From contig NZ_CP111043.1 of the NCBI RefSeq assembly GCF_026250525.1, positions 558,001 to 622,000 on the forward strand: DNA of 64,000 nucleotides. Direction: 5' to 3'. This document shows, in pieces, positions 27,347 to 36,743 of this stretch. Position numbers and translations under genes: made by a program. Origin of the DNA: Chondrinema litorale (GTDB lineage: Bacteria > Bacteroidota > Bacteroidia > Cytophagales > Flammeovirgaceae). Under the pieces are notes generated by a model. It saw only the letters and a program-made list of their open reading frames with translations, made no database searches and was not told where the DNA came from. How positions within the stretch are numbered: the first letter of the stretch is position 1; each line of letters opens with the position of its first letter.

Positions 27347-27430
27347 TACCTAGGGCGGGAGTCGAACCCGCACAGTGTTGCCACTATTGGTGTTTGAGAC
27401 CAACGCGTCTACCAATTCCGCCACCTAGGC
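27347..27430 (-). tRNA. tRNA-Leu (anticodon CAA)
   Basis: An 84-base class II tRNA. Acceptor GCCTAGG pairs with CCTAGGT; the anticodon stem TTGGT/ACCAA holds loop CTCAAAC (anticodon CAA). The long variable arm forms AGTG-GCAA-CACT, and the T arm is GCGGG-TTCGACT-CCCGC. CCA is not encoded. Its 3' end faces the accessory region with the RND operon. Confidence 0.95.
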
Positions 27431-27507
27431 TTATTTTTGAGAGCTTCCCTGAAAGGGTGTGCAAACCTAGTTAATGAGTTTATTTTTTACAACTATTTAT
27501 TAAAATT

Positions 27508-28290
27508 TCAATCTATTAAATCCCATTCATCGTTCATAAATGCCAATGCATGGTGCGCAGTCATATCAAAACTTACAGGAACAATCGAAACAAAATTATT
27601 TTTGATTGCCCATTCATCTGTATCCTCTCCTTTATCATGATTTACAAACTCACCTGTTAGCCATAAATACTTTCTACCATATGGATCTTCTCTCTCATCA
27701 AACACTTCTTTCCATTTGGCAATTGCTTGTCGACAAATTTTAACGCCTTTAATCTCGTCGTCTCTTTTTTCAGGAAAGTTTACATTTAAAGCAATTCCTT
27801 TTTGTAATCCTTTTTCAAGCGTTTCTCTAGCTATTTTTTCCACAAGCTCAAGTGTGTGGCTAAAATCAGCATCTGAATCGTAATCGCACAAAGAAAAACC
27901 TATTGATGGCATTCCTTCTATTGCTGCTTCAATCGCTGCCGACATAGTACCAGAGTACAATACACTTACAGAAGTATTACTTCCGTGGTTAATACCACTC
28001 ACTACCAAATCTGGCTCTTTACCTTCTGGCAAAATGTAATTTTTAGCAATTTTTATACAGTCAGCCGGAGTACCAGAACACTCATAAGCTTCTACCCCAT
28101 CAAAAATATCTGACTTTCTTATTTTTAAAGGATCATTAATAGTAATTGCATGACCCATACCTGATTGCGGACTATTTGGAGCAACAACAATTACATCTCC
28201 TATTTTTTGCATTGTTTCTACTAGATTACGAATGCCTTTTGAGGTTATACCATCGTCATTCGAAACAAGTATTAATGGTTTTTTACTCAT
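27508..28290 (-). CDS. surE: 5'/3'-nucleotidase SurE
   Basis: A 260-residue SurE-fold phosphatase that hydrolyses nucleoside monophosphates, linked to stationary-phase survival. The metal site SNDDG is at residues 9-13, the asparagine site is in the PNSPQSGMGH segment, and the conserved SGINHGSN block follows with YSGTMSAAIEAAIEG. Length is typical. It is monocistronic and lies beside tRNA-Leu. Confidence 0.95.
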   Translation of the reverse strand: MSKKPLILVSNDDGITSKGIRNLVETMQKIGDVIVVAPNSPQSGMGHAITINDPLKIRKSDIFDGVEAYECSGTPADCIKIAKNYILPEGKEPDLVVSGINHGSNTSVSVLYSGTMSAAIEAAIEGMPSIGFSLCDYDSDADFSHTLELVEKIARETLEKGLQKGIALNVNFPEKRDDEIKGVKICRQAIAKWKEVFDEREDPYGRKYLWLTGEFVNHDKGEDTDEWAIKNNFVSIVPVSFDMTAHHALAFMNDEWDLID

Positions 28291-28382
28291 AATTATGTTG
28301 TTTGAGATATACTCTTAATCGCTTTCTTAAGTGCGCAAAGCTAACATTATTTATTAAATCAAAAGTTTGAATACAGAATAAT

Positions 28383-28420
28383 AAAAAAAGCCATTCTGAA
28401 ATAACAGAATGGCTTTTTTT
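28383..28420. terminator. Bidirectional-looking terminator
   Basis: AAAAAAAGCCATTCTG and its exact complement with a 6-base loop, ending in T7. It lies 13 bases after the stop of the secreted protein encoded at 28434-29054 (minus strand) and upstream of surE. Confidence 0.85.
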
Positions 28421-28433
28421 ATATCTATTAGAG

Positions 28434-29054
28434 CTACTGTTGGTTTAGCGAATTGTAATAATCAATCACTTGCACCATATCTTCTCTTCGCTCTATATCC
28501 AATTTATTTACTTTTATAAATTTCTTAAGCACTTTGTCTTTATCGTTTAATAAAGTTAAAGCTTCTTCCAACTCACGACTACAAAAAGCTATTTTACCAT
28601 CATCATTAATTAAGAAATAATCATCTACCTGAACTGTAACTCTTACATTTCTACCACCAAACCAATATGGGTCGTACATATTTTCAACTTTTTCAACTAT
28701 TTTCTCTCTTCCTAACAAAGAGTACGGCTCACCTTCTGTGAGTAATTCAAAAAAAGTTGGTTTTTTATAACTGGTGCCATCTGTACTATAAGGTAGTGTA
28801 AAAAAGTATCTCACCTGTTTAGACTTTTGATCTACAATTTGCCAGGCTTCTACCCTAGTTGCATTGTATGACCTCACAGTATTTCCGTTTTTATAGATGA
28901 GGTTATCGTTTTGCAGATCGTATTTTATAAAACCACTTACTGTTTCGCCGGTAGTCAAATCAATTTCTCCTTTATGCCATAAGTCTTTAGAAAACTTTTG
29001 TGCATTTGCTCCATAGAAACTGAAAAAGAGAATAATGAGCAGAATGTTTTTCAT
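28434..29054 (-). CDS. Secreted protein of unknown function
   Basis: A 206-residue exported protein with a clear signal peptide (about 1-18, GANAQ). The mature part starts with a beta-rich segment containing KGEIDLTTGETVSGFIKYD and a W..V motif, and ends in a helical, charged tail. The design (short beta strands describing a function of 'turning a value into a surface') recalls small periplasmic Bacteroidota proteins, but I recognise no family. It is monocistronic with its own terminator. Nothing in the neighbours suggests a role. Confidence 0.75.
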   Translation of the reverse strand: MKNILLIILFFSFYGANAQKFSKDLWHKGEIDLTTGETVSGFIKYDLQNDNLIYKNGNTVRSYNATRVEAWQIVDQKSKQVRYFFTLPYSTDGTSYKKPTFFELLTEGEPYSLLGREKIVEKVENMYDPYWFGGRNVRVTVQVDDYFLINDDGKIAFCSRELEEALTLLNDKDKVLKKFIKVNKLDIERREDMVQVIDYYNSLNQQ

Positions 29055-29230
29055 AATATAGGGTACAATATTGCTGTATCAGATAAAGGTGTAAGATGCA
29101 TGCAGTAAATTAAATGTACGAATAATTACTCTTAACAAGAATTAAATTCTAGATTACTTACACGTACTTAACAATTCTTTTGCTGCAATACTTATACTAA
29201 CACCACTGACAAATAAAAGTGTTCATTACA

Positions 29231-29893
29231 TCACCAATCTATAGGCTCTTTTCCTATTTTTTTCAAATATTCATTGGTTTTACTGAAGTGTTTATTGCCA
29301 AAAAAACCTCGATCTGCTGAAAAAGGCGATGGATGTGCTGATTCTAATACATAGTGTTTTTCTTTATCTATTATGCTTCCTTTCTTTTGCGCATATGCTC
29401 CCCAAAGTATAAAAACTACATTTTCTTTCTTTTCTGAAACTTTGGTAATTACAGCATCGGTAAACTCTTCCCAACCCTTTTTTTGATGTGAACCAGCTTC
29501 TTTTTTCCTTACTGTTAATGTTGCGTTGAGTAATAAAACTCCTTGTGAAGCCCACCTTTCTAAGTTTCCACTTTCGGGTATAGATTTACCCAAATCGCTA
29601 TTAATTTCTTTAAATATATTCTTTAACGAGGGAGGAAATCTTATTCCATCATTAACAGAAAAACATAAACCATTAGCCTGGCCTTCCCCATGATAAGGGT
29701 CTTGCCCGATTATTACCACTTTGGCATCATCGAAGCTACATTTTTCAAAAGCATTAAAAATTAGTTTGCCTGGAGGGTATACGGTGTGGTTCTGAATATC
29801 ATCTTTGATAAACTCTGTTAACTTTTTAAAATAGTCTTTTTCAAACTCATCTTTGAGTTGTTCATACCATAAAGGCGCAATTTTAACAGTCAT
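29231..29893 (-). CDS. ung: Uracil-DNA glycosylase (family 1)
   Basis: A 220-residue Ung, which removes uracil from DNA at the start of base-excision repair. The water-activating motif GQDPYHGEGQA (about 63-73), the recognition motif LLLNATLTV, and the minor-groove loop HPSPFSADRGFFG are all present. Length is standard. It is divergent from apaG. Confidence 0.97.
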   Translation of the reverse strand: MTVKIAPLWYEQLKDEFEKDYFKKLTEFIKDDIQNHTVYPPGKLIFNAFEKCSFDDAKVVIIGQDPYHGEGQANGLCFSVNDGIRFPPSLKNIFKEINSDLGKSIPESGNLERWASQGVLLLNATLTVRKKEAGSHQKKGWEEFTDAVITKVSEKKENVVFILWGAYAQKKGSIIDKEKHYVLESAHPSPFSADRGFFGNKHFSKTNEYLKKIGKEPIDW

Positions 29894-30059
29894 TTAAATT
29901 GGTTTTAGAATAATCTTAAAAAAATTACGTATATTGAATATAAGTTACTCAGGTAATATTAAGAGCAATCTTAACAAATTTTAGATCGTAATTTACAATC
30001 GCAATTGTATTACTTCAAGAAGTGTTTTAATTTTAACTGATCAACTGAAAAAGATTTCT

Positions 30060-30446
30060 ATGTTCACACAAATCACAGAAGGTATAAAAGTTAGCGTAGT
30101 TACAGAATACCAGCAGGAATATTCAAGTCCGAAACAGTATCACTACGTCTTTACTTATAAGATTAAAATCGAAAATAACAGTGAATACACAGTCCAGCTA
30201 CTAAGAAGGAAATGGTCTATTTTTGATTCAGATGGTGTAAGGAAAGAAGTTGAGGGCGATGGAGTTGTAGGTCAACAACCAGTAATTGAACCCGGAGAAA
30301 TGCACCAATATGTATCTGGTTGTAATTTAAAGACTGGTATAGGTAAAATGAAAGGATACTATTTGATTGAAAGAATGATAGACGGAAAAAAAATAGAGGT
30401 TTCTATTCCTGAATTTTCTCTAATAGTGCCATTTAAAATGAATTAA
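30060..30446 (+). CDS. apaG: ApaG domain protein
   Basis: A 128-residue single-domain ApaG protein with an Ig-like beta sandwich. Typical features are the N-terminal ITEGIKVSVVTEYQ, the central LLRRKWSIFDSDG and VVGQQPVIEPGE, and the end GYYLIERMIDGK. ApaG is associated with Co2+ resistance and Mg2+ efflux phenotypes in enterobacteria, but the biochemical role is unclear. It is monocistronic and ends at a strong two-way terminator. Confidence 0.93.
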   Translation: MFTQITEGIKVSVVTEYQQEYSSPKQYHYVFTYKIKIENNSEYTVQLLRRKWSIFDSDGVRKEVEGDGVVGQQPVIEPGEMHQYVSGCNLKTGIGKMKGYYLIERMIDGKKIEVSIPEFSLIVPFKMN

Positions 30447-30461
30447 AACATATAATTATAT

Positions 30462-30505
30462 AAAAAAGAAAGGCTTCTAAATTAATTTAGAAGCCTTTCT
30501 TTTTT
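30462..30505. terminator. Bidirectional terminator between apaG and the MMPL gene
   Basis: A long near-perfect inverted repeat (AAAAAAGAAAGGCTTCTAAAT and complement) between convergent genes, with A and T runs on both sides so it can end transcripts from either direction. Confidence 0.9.
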
Positions 30506-30518
30506 ATAGATAAATCGA

Positions 30519-32933
30519 TTAATCCTTTTTACTATCTTCTTGCGTTTTTACTTGAATCTGCTTGATATCAATCTCCTCATCTTCGTGATAGATTTCATCA
30601 TACTCTTCAAATACCGGCTGAAGTTTCATTTTTTCTTCGGTCATATCAAATGATCTTAGCAAGCAAGGTAAAAGAATTAGGTTGGTAATCATTGCTATCA
30701 ATAATGTTGTTGAAGTTAAAGCTCCCAAAGCTACAGTTCCTCCAAAATCTGATGCAACAAAAATTACAAAACCGAAAAACAATACAATAGATGTATAAAT
30801 CATACTGGTTCCAGTATCTTTTAAACTTACTGTAATTGCCCTACTTACATTATAATGGTGAGCAATAAGTTCTTGCCTATACTTTGCTAAAAAGTGGATA
30901 GAATCATCTACCGAAATACCAAATGCAATACTAAATACCAATGCAGTACTTGGTTTGAGTGGAATTTGTAAAAATCCCATAAGACCAGCAGTAATAATTA
31001 GTGGCACCATATTAGGAATTAGAGATATAACTATTATTCTGATATCTCTAAACAATGTACCCATTATAATCGCAATTAATACAAATGCGATTACCATACT
31101 GGTTCTTAAATTCTTGATTAGGTATTCATTTCCTTTAATAAATAAAAGAGTCGTACCTGTTACATCTACCTTAAGATCTTCTGAGCTACCGAATATAGAA
31201 TCAATCTCAGGTCTTATCTTGGTATTTACTAAAGAATCCATTCTGATTGAGCCTAAATCAGCTACTTTCATAGAAATTCTAAGCTTCTGCCCAGTAGAAT
31301 CCATAAAAGATCTCACAAACTCATTATTATCATCCTGATTACTGATATACTTTTGTATAAATGCCTCGTCTCTTTTTTCTGGCAATTTAAAATCGAGGGG
31401 ATTATTATTAAAATAAGCTTGATTCGCAGCTTTTAAGAAAGTAACAAATGAAACTGGGTGAGTAACATGATCTAAATCTTCGAGATATTTTTCGAGCTTT
31501 TCTATTTTTTTCAATGTAGAGCGCTTCCTTATACCTTTCTTCTTTCCAGTATCAACAACTATTTCTAGTGGCATAATACCTTTAAAATTATCTTCGAAGA
31601 AGACCAAGTCCATTTTTACTTCGCTGTGCTCAGGCAGATCGTCTACCATATAAGTAACAGCCCTTAATTTAAGCATTCCAACAAAAGCTAACCCAACTAA
31701 AGCCGCAGTTAACAGATATACAGCAATTCTTTGCTTTTGTACCACATAGATAAAGAACTTAAGTATTTTTTGGATTGGCTTAAACTCTAGATGCTCAATG
31801 TGGCGCATCTTAGGTTCAGGCTTGTATGAGAATACAGCTGGAATAAAGATGATACTAATTAAAAAGGTAGCTGCAATATTGATAGTAGCAACAATACCAA
31901 ATTCTTGAAGCACCTCAATATTTGTAACCGTAAGCACCAAAAATCCTATGGCTGTAGTAGTGTTAGTTATTAAGGTAACAACACCAATTTTTTGAATCAT
32001 TCTGCTTAATGCCTTGAGTTTATTACCGTGTAAGGCATACTCTTGATGGTATTTGTTAAGCAAATAGATACAGTTCGGTATACCGATTACCACCAATATT
32101 GGAGGCAACAAGCCAGTAAGCATTGTAATTTTATAACCTAGAATTCCTAAGGTACCAACTGTCCATATTACTACCATACCAATTACCGACAGCGAAAAGA
32201 TAACCGGAGAGAATGATCTAAAGAAAAGGAATAATATTACTGCAGTTACACCAAGTGAAATCATCAGGAACATATTTAATTCCTTTTTCACTTTGGTTTG
32301 TATTACACTTCTCACATATGGCAAACCTGCGTAATGAATTTTCACGCCTGTTTTCTCGGTAAAAGTTTTACCTGCATCCATAATGCCAGTAACTACATCC
32401 ATTCTCTTTTTAGAATTGAGGTAATCTTCATCCATAGATATTAGGATGAGTGTAGCACCATTTTCTGCATTTACTAGGCGGTCTTCGTAAAACTTAATTT
32501 TACCTACAAAGTTGAGCAAACTATCAAGTTCTTTCTGAGTTTTAGGAAGGGACTCAAATACTTTGGCCGGTTCAAATTTCTTTTCTTCTTTATTATTAGA
32601 AAGATAAAAAGATCTTGGCAAAGACATTACTTCGTTTATACCTGCTGATGCTGCGATAGCATCACCAAATTCTGCCAGTGCTAAAAAATTATCTAATTCG
32701 TAAATAGCACTATCTTTCATGCCAATGGCAAACATATTGGCATCTTCTCCAAATAAGCGGTTGAAATCTTGAAAGTAAATCATATCCGGATCATCATCCG
32801 GAACAATTTTCATAAAGTCGTAAGACAATTCAGCTTTCCTACCCATAAAACCCATAAAAGCAGTAAGCAATATGAGCGATATAATGAGTAGCAACCTGTT
32901 TCTCAAAATAAAATGTGCAAACCAGGTCCACAT
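30519..32933 (-). CDS. RND/MMPL superfamily exporter
   Basis: An 804-residue membrane protein with a first membrane segment (about 10-30), a ~180-residue extracytoplasmic domain, five segments (about 215-370), a second segment and domain (from about 400) and five final segments (about 630-770). This is the doubled MMPL / sterol-sensing-like plan seen in hopanoid or lipid exporters. GDSI/D-rich relay residues are present in segment 4 (GISVDDSIHFLAKY in the second half). It is shorter than AcrB pumps and needs no visible adaptor. Likely substrates are lipids, but this is inference. The C-terminal tail is acidic (EEYDEIYHEDEE). Confidence 0.88.
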   Translation of the reverse strand: MWTWFAHFILRNRLLLIISLILLTAFMGFMGRKAELSYDFMKIVPDDDPDMIYFQDFNRLFGEDANMFAIGMKDSAIYELDNFLALAEFGDAIAASAGINEVMSLPRSFYLSNNKEEKKFEPAKVFESLPKTQKELDSLLNFVGKIKFYEDRLVNAENGATLILISMDEDYLNSKKRMDVVTGIMDAGKTFTEKTGVKIHYAGLPYVRSVIQTKVKKELNMFLMISLGVTAVILFLFFRSFSPVIFSLSVIGMVVIWTVGTLGILGYKITMLTGLLPPILVVIGIPNCIYLLNKYHQEYALHGNKLKALSRMIQKIGVVTLITNTTTAIGFLVLTVTNIEVLQEFGIVATINIAATFLISIIFIPAVFSYKPEPKMRHIEHLEFKPIQKILKFFIYVVQKQRIAVYLLTAALVGLAFVGMLKLRAVTYMVDDLPEHSEVKMDLVFFEDNFKGIMPLEIVVDTGKKKGIRKRSTLKKIEKLEKYLEDLDHVTHPVSFVTFLKAANQAYFNNNPLDFKLPEKRDEAFIQKYISNQDDNNEFVRSFMDSTGQKLRISMKVADLGSIRMDSLVNTKIRPEIDSIFGSSEDLKVDVTGTTLLFIKGNEYLIKNLRTSMVIAFVLIAIIMGTLFRDIRIIVISLIPNMVPLIITAGLMGFLQIPLKPSTALVFSIAFGISVDDSIHFLAKYRQELIAHHYNVSRAITVSLKDTGTSMIYTSIVLFFGFVIFVASDFGGTVALGALTSTTLLIAMITNLILLPCLLRSFDMTEEKMKLQPVFEEYDEIYHEDEEIDIKQIQVKTQEDSKKD

Positions 32934-33029
32934 AAAGTATGTTGTAATTTATTGTTTGTTAAAAGCTGCAAACCTAGATTTATCAGCTTATAATATTAAA
33001 ATCAATTTGTTAATAGCTTAACAGGAAGC

Positions 33030-33512
33030 TTAGTCCATAAAATGAATCATCTTAATAGCAGCAATAGCGGCTTCTACACCTTTATTACCGTGTTTCCCTC
33101 CAGCGCGGTCTTTTGCTTGCTCTACATTATTTGGAGTTAACACACCAAATATTACAGGTTTACTGTATTTAAGACTAACATCTGTAAGTCCTTTTGCAAC
33201 AGCTTCGCAAATAAAATCAAAATGTTTGGTTTCTCCCATAATTACACAACCCAAACATATTACAGCATCTACGCTTTCATCTGCTGCCATATATTGAGCG
33301 CCTAATGTTAGCTCGTATGCTCCTGGAAGATATTTTTTGATTAGTGCACTTTCTGGTAATTTGTATTCGAGAAGGGTCTCTTTTACTCCTTCAAATAAAG
33401 CTTCGGTTATATCATTGTGGTATTCAGAAACTAATACAGCAATTTTTTTATTTTCTATAGATAATAGTCCGTGCTCAGAATGTTCGTTAAGGTTCTTTAC
33501 TGATGAAGCCAT
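33030..33512 (-). CDS. ribH: 6,7-dimethyl-8-ribityllumazine synthase
   Basis: A 160-residue lumazine synthase, the next-to-last step of riboflavin synthesis. The conserved stretch YLPGAYELTLGAQYM, then CLGCVIMGETKHFDFICE and the C-terminal GNKGVEAAI are visible. I choose the ATG at 33512 (MASSVKNL); a TTG seven codons upstream (33533) is open but less likely. No FMN riboswitch is seen in front. It is downstream of the WG-repeat gene on the same strand; the ribF and ribD genes are elsewhere in the window. Confidence 0.96.
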   Translation of the reverse strand: MASSVKNLNEHSEHGLLSIENKKIAVLVSEYHNDITEALFEGVKETLLEYKLPESALIKKYLPGAYELTLGAQYMAADESVDAVICLGCVIMGETKHFDFICEAVAKGLTDVSLKYSKPVIFGVLTPNNVEQAKDRAGGKHGNKGVEAAIAAIKMIHFMD

Positions 33513-33587
33513 TTTTACATTTAAAATTTTCAATTCGCAAATCTACAATCTTTTCTCTTTTAAAGCCTGTTCAATCCACAAAGTTCA

Positions 33588-35951
33588 TCACTCAATTTTT
33601 TTTCCATTAGAACCATTTTGAATCAGGAAAAAACTATTATCAAAAGGATTGTATTTTACTCGATCGTATTCTGGGTAAGCTATGGTAATTCCATCTAATT
33701 GACTTACTCCATATCTGCCATTAATTTTTACAATAGCAGCTCCATTTCCACAATCATTAATTTCGTCAAACTTCGGATAAATACTTAAAAAGTCTTTACT
33801 ACGGTAAATACCTGTTTTATTGCCCTGTTTCACTATATAATTACCGTATTTGGTTTCTTCTATACTGTCGTATTCAAATGGGATAATAGGTTTTATATCT
33901 CTATTGATTAATCCCCATTTACCGCCTTTTTTCACAATTGCATAACCATTATTAAACCCAGTAATCTTTTCGAAAGCAGGCTGAATAATTATTTGTCCTC
34001 TTTTATTAAAATATCCCCACTTGCCCCCAAGTTTAAAACCAGCTAAACCCTCTGAGAAATAATGTACATCTTCGTATTGACAATACACTCTTATTCTGCC
34101 AAGGTAATCTACAAAACCATATAAACCATAAACTTTAGCTCTGAAATATCCAGCAGTATGATTTTTATCATATTCCAAGTTTAGCATTTCTGTGCCCTCT
34201 GGCTCTTGCATAGACCTTAAGTCCATATAAAACTGATTTCTATCTTTAGACACATAAACTAGACTATCGGATGTAGGGGTTGAAACACTTTTATAAATTG
34301 GGCTCAACACTTCAGAACCATATGTATTAATTAAACCTTGGTTTCCATCGTATTTAACAAGCAAAGTACCTTGAGGATAAAAACTATAAGTTGATGCATC
34401 TGATTTGTAGAGTTCAACACCATTATTATTTACTGTCCCCCACTCCTTGTTATCATAAAAGATAAAATAGTTTTTATTTACTATAATTAAGCTGTCGATG
34501 TAGGGTGAAATTACCCAATTGTTGTCCAAGTCAATTACACCGTAGTAATCATTTGTTTTTACAGCGGCATAACCTTCTTTATAATTACTTCCGTTTTGCC
34601 AGCCTTCAGAAACAATCTGCAAGTCACTATTTAGAAATGCTACTGAATTATCATACATCTCCACTCTGTAGCGATCACTCTGAAAAGGACTTATATGCTT
34701 ATATTTTCCATTGGTAAGATTATTACCAGACTTATCGTAAATATCTTTTGTATAATCGATCTTGGTAACTATCAATCTGTTATTACCGTCGACCTTAATC
34801 GATCTAAACTGTACAGGAATTAGAAATTTACCTGTCTGATCAATTACCCCTACCTGTCCGTATTCTTCTACAAGGACAAGGTTATCTGTAAATGGTCTTA
34901 CTCTATCGTACTGTTCAAACCAAATTTGCTTGGCATTATCACTCAGCAAAGAGCGTTTACCTGAGGCATATGCTGCAAATAAATTGTTTCCAACATTTAC
35001 TACAGAATCGTAATAAAACTTGCCTTTTAATTCTTTTTCTCTTGTGATAAGCTGAAATTCTGAAAAGGTTTCTCCTTGCAGAGCTGTATCTTGTAAAATC
35101 AGCTTCTTATATTTAAAAGGAGTGAGTGCTTCTCCCTTTGCATTGATGGTAGCATATCTATTTTCTGCTTTTACAATGCATCTTTTATCTTGAACTTCAC
35201 CGATACTATCTAAAGTGTGTGGATATATTTTATTGAGTTCATCATTATACAAGCCCCATTTACCATTAAAATCGGAGATTCTAAACTCTCCATTATTTAA
35301 TTGCTCAATTTCTCTGTAAACAAAAGGTAATATCTCTATACCATCGAGTGAAATAGCACCTGCTTGTAATTCTCCTTCAATATATTTTTTGGCAATAATT
35401 ACCTCAGCCTCAATTTTAATTTCTAGTGTTTCGTATTCTGGCAACAGTAAGAAGTTACCATCACTCTTTACTACACCAAACTCTACTTTGTCTCCATCTG
35501 TCCACTTGCCTATTACCGCTAATCCTTTATGAAAAGGCTCTAGATAATCAAACCGAGGACTTAGTATCGTTTCAGATTTTTCGTTAATTACTCCCCAAAC
35601 CCCATTTAACTTAATCCCAATCAATCCATTTTTGAAGAGCACATGGCTATTCTTATTTCCCGACCAACCAACTGCTTCATAAATAACAGGAATAATAATT
35701 TTTCCTTTTTGATTGATAATACCTTGTCTATCATCAATTGTTACTTTGGCATAACCATTAAAAAAGGGAGAAGCATCTGAGAATTCTGGAGTAATTTTCA
35801 CCTTACCATCGCCATTTCTGTACCCATACATGGCCATTGTTTCGTCGAAAAATGGTTCCAATTTGTTTTTCTGGGCTTTAGCAAAATTGACTGCCAATAG
35901 AAAAACTAAATGGAATATAATCAAACAGAGTTTTGGTGATTTCTTATTCAA
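33588..35951 (-). CDS. WG-repeat secreted protein
   Basis: A protein of about 787 residues made mostly of WG/KWG repeats (for example KWGLIN, KWGYFN, VWGVIN, YGVID), a beta-rich repeat of unknown role frequent in Bacteroidota. There is no in-frame ATG near the start. TTG at 35951 gives an N-terminus NKKSPKLCLIIFHLVFLLAV...AKAQ, a good signal peptide, so I place the start there; a TTG at 35999 would add 16 residues. It is upstream of ribH on the same strand, but co-transcription is not shown by sequence. Function unknown, probably periplasmic or surface-exposed. Confidence 0.82.
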   Translation of the reverse strand: MNKKSPKLCLIIFHLVFLLAVNFAKAQKNKLEPFFDETMAMYGYRNGDGKVKITPEFSDASPFFNGYAKVTIDDRQGIINQKGKIIIPVIYEAVGWSGNKNSHVLFKNGLIGIKLNGVWGVINEKSETILSPRFDYLEPFHKGLAVIGKWTDGDKVEFGVVKSDGNFLLLPEYETLEIKIEAEVIIAKKYIEGELQAGAISLDGIEILPFVYREIEQLNNGEFRISDFNGKWGLYNDELNKIYPHTLDSIGEVQDKRCIVKAENRYATINAKGEALTPFKYKKLILQDTALQGETFSEFQLITREKELKGKFYYDSVVNVGNNLFAAYASGKRSLLSDNAKQIWFEQYDRVRPFTDNLVLVEEYGQVGVIDQTGKFLIPVQFRSIKVDGNNRLIVTKIDYTKDIYDKSGNNLTNGKYKHISPFQSDRYRVEMYDNSVAFLNSDLQIVSEGWQNGSNYKEGYAAVKTNDYYGVIDLDNNWVISPYIDSLIIVNKNYFIFYDNKEWGTVNNNGVELYKSDASTYSFYPQGTLLVKYDGNQGLINTYGSEVLSPIYKSVSTPTSDSLVYVSKDRNQFYMDLRSMQEPEGTEMLNLEYDKNHTAGYFRAKVYGLYGFVDYLGRIRVYCQYEDVHYFSEGLAGFKLGGKWGYFNKRGQIIIQPAFEKITGFNNGYAIVKKGGKWGLINRDIKPIIPFEYDSIEETKYGNYIVKQGNKTGIYRSKDFLSIYPKFDEINDCGNGAAIVKINGRYGVSQLDGITIAYPEYDRVKYNPFDNSFFLIQNGSNGKKIE

Positions 35952-36095
35952 GGTAAAGCTGATTCTTAACAAAAAATATGGCAAACCGAAATGACTCAAT
36001 TAACAAAATCAATTATTTGCGTTTACAAAATTATAAATAACATCTGAACAAGACATATTTTTTCTCAAAGCAATTTAAACTTCGACTTTTTTGCC

Positions 36096-36713
36096 TTATA
36101 AAGTTGATTTATATTTCAAAAAAATATCTACAATAGAAGCGTAAGAATCATTAATAATTTCCTTTTCTGCCTCTTCTTTGCTCAACCAAACCACTTTATC
36201 AATACCTTCTTCTTCTTGTGGTTTTAATGCTGAATCTTCTACACAATCCATTTTATACCAATGTGTACACTTTAATATTTTTTTCCCTTTGTGATTATAT
36301 GTGTGCCAAGATTCTCCTATTTTATCTCCAATTGTAACTTTTACCCCACATTCTTCTTCAACTTCTCTTACTGCAGTTTCTTCAGGAGACTCTCCTTTCT
36401 CCATTTTACCTTTTGGCAAATCCCATTTACCTAATCGATGGATTAATAAAAGGTTATCGTCTTTTGATGCTATACCTCCTGCTGCTTCAATTATCTTAAA
36501 ACTTTCCTTTACATCACTTACTACTTTCTTGTAATTACTAACAACAAAATCAAAAGCTGTTTTACCTTTTATATTTCCTTTTTGCACCAAATCGTAGTAA
36601 TGCATTACCTGCTCTGCACTTGCTGCTCCTAAAATAATATCATTATGACTTATCTGAGAAGCATCTTCTTTAGCATAAATCTCAAACGGATAATCATTTA
36701 CATAAAATTTCAT
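36096..36713 (-). CDS. NUDIX hydrolase with an N-terminal extension
   Basis: A 205-residue protein. The Nudix domain occupies about residues 78-200, with box GESPEETAVREVEEECGV preceded by WDLPKGKMEK. The first ~75 residues form a separate beta/alpha piece (KFYVNDYPFEIYAKEDASQI) not found in minimal Nudix enzymes. The WDLPKGKMEKGE wording resembles diadenosine polyphosphate or mRNA-decapping-type Nudix enzymes, but the substrate is not determinable. It lies between the DUF5723 gene and the WG-repeat gene, same strand. Confidence 0.85.
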   Translation of the reverse strand: MKFYVNDYPFEIYAKEDASQISHNDIILGAASAEQVMHYYDLVQKGNIKGKTAFDFVVSNYKKVVSDVKESFKIIEAAGGIASKDDNLLLIHRLGKWDLPKGKMEKGESPEETAVREVEEECGVKVTIGDKIGESWHTYNHKGKKILKCTHWYKMDCVEDSALKPQEEEGIDKVVWLSKEEAEKEIINDSYASIVDIFLKYKSTL

Positions 36714-36743
36714 GGCACAAGTTTAAAAAAGAATCGCTGAATT

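Noticed and set aside
27341..27430. A direct repeat of the tRNA-Leu 3' end marking the far side of an island
   Set aside because: I looked for pieces of the tRNA end (such as CCTAGGG or GTCGAACCC) between 18 and 21 kb and found none, so an integration by site-specific recombination is not shown.
33513..33587. An FMN riboswitch before ribH
   Set aside because: The leader is only about 75 bases, AT-rich, and lacks the conserved FMN-box sequence. The ribD and ribF leaders show none either.
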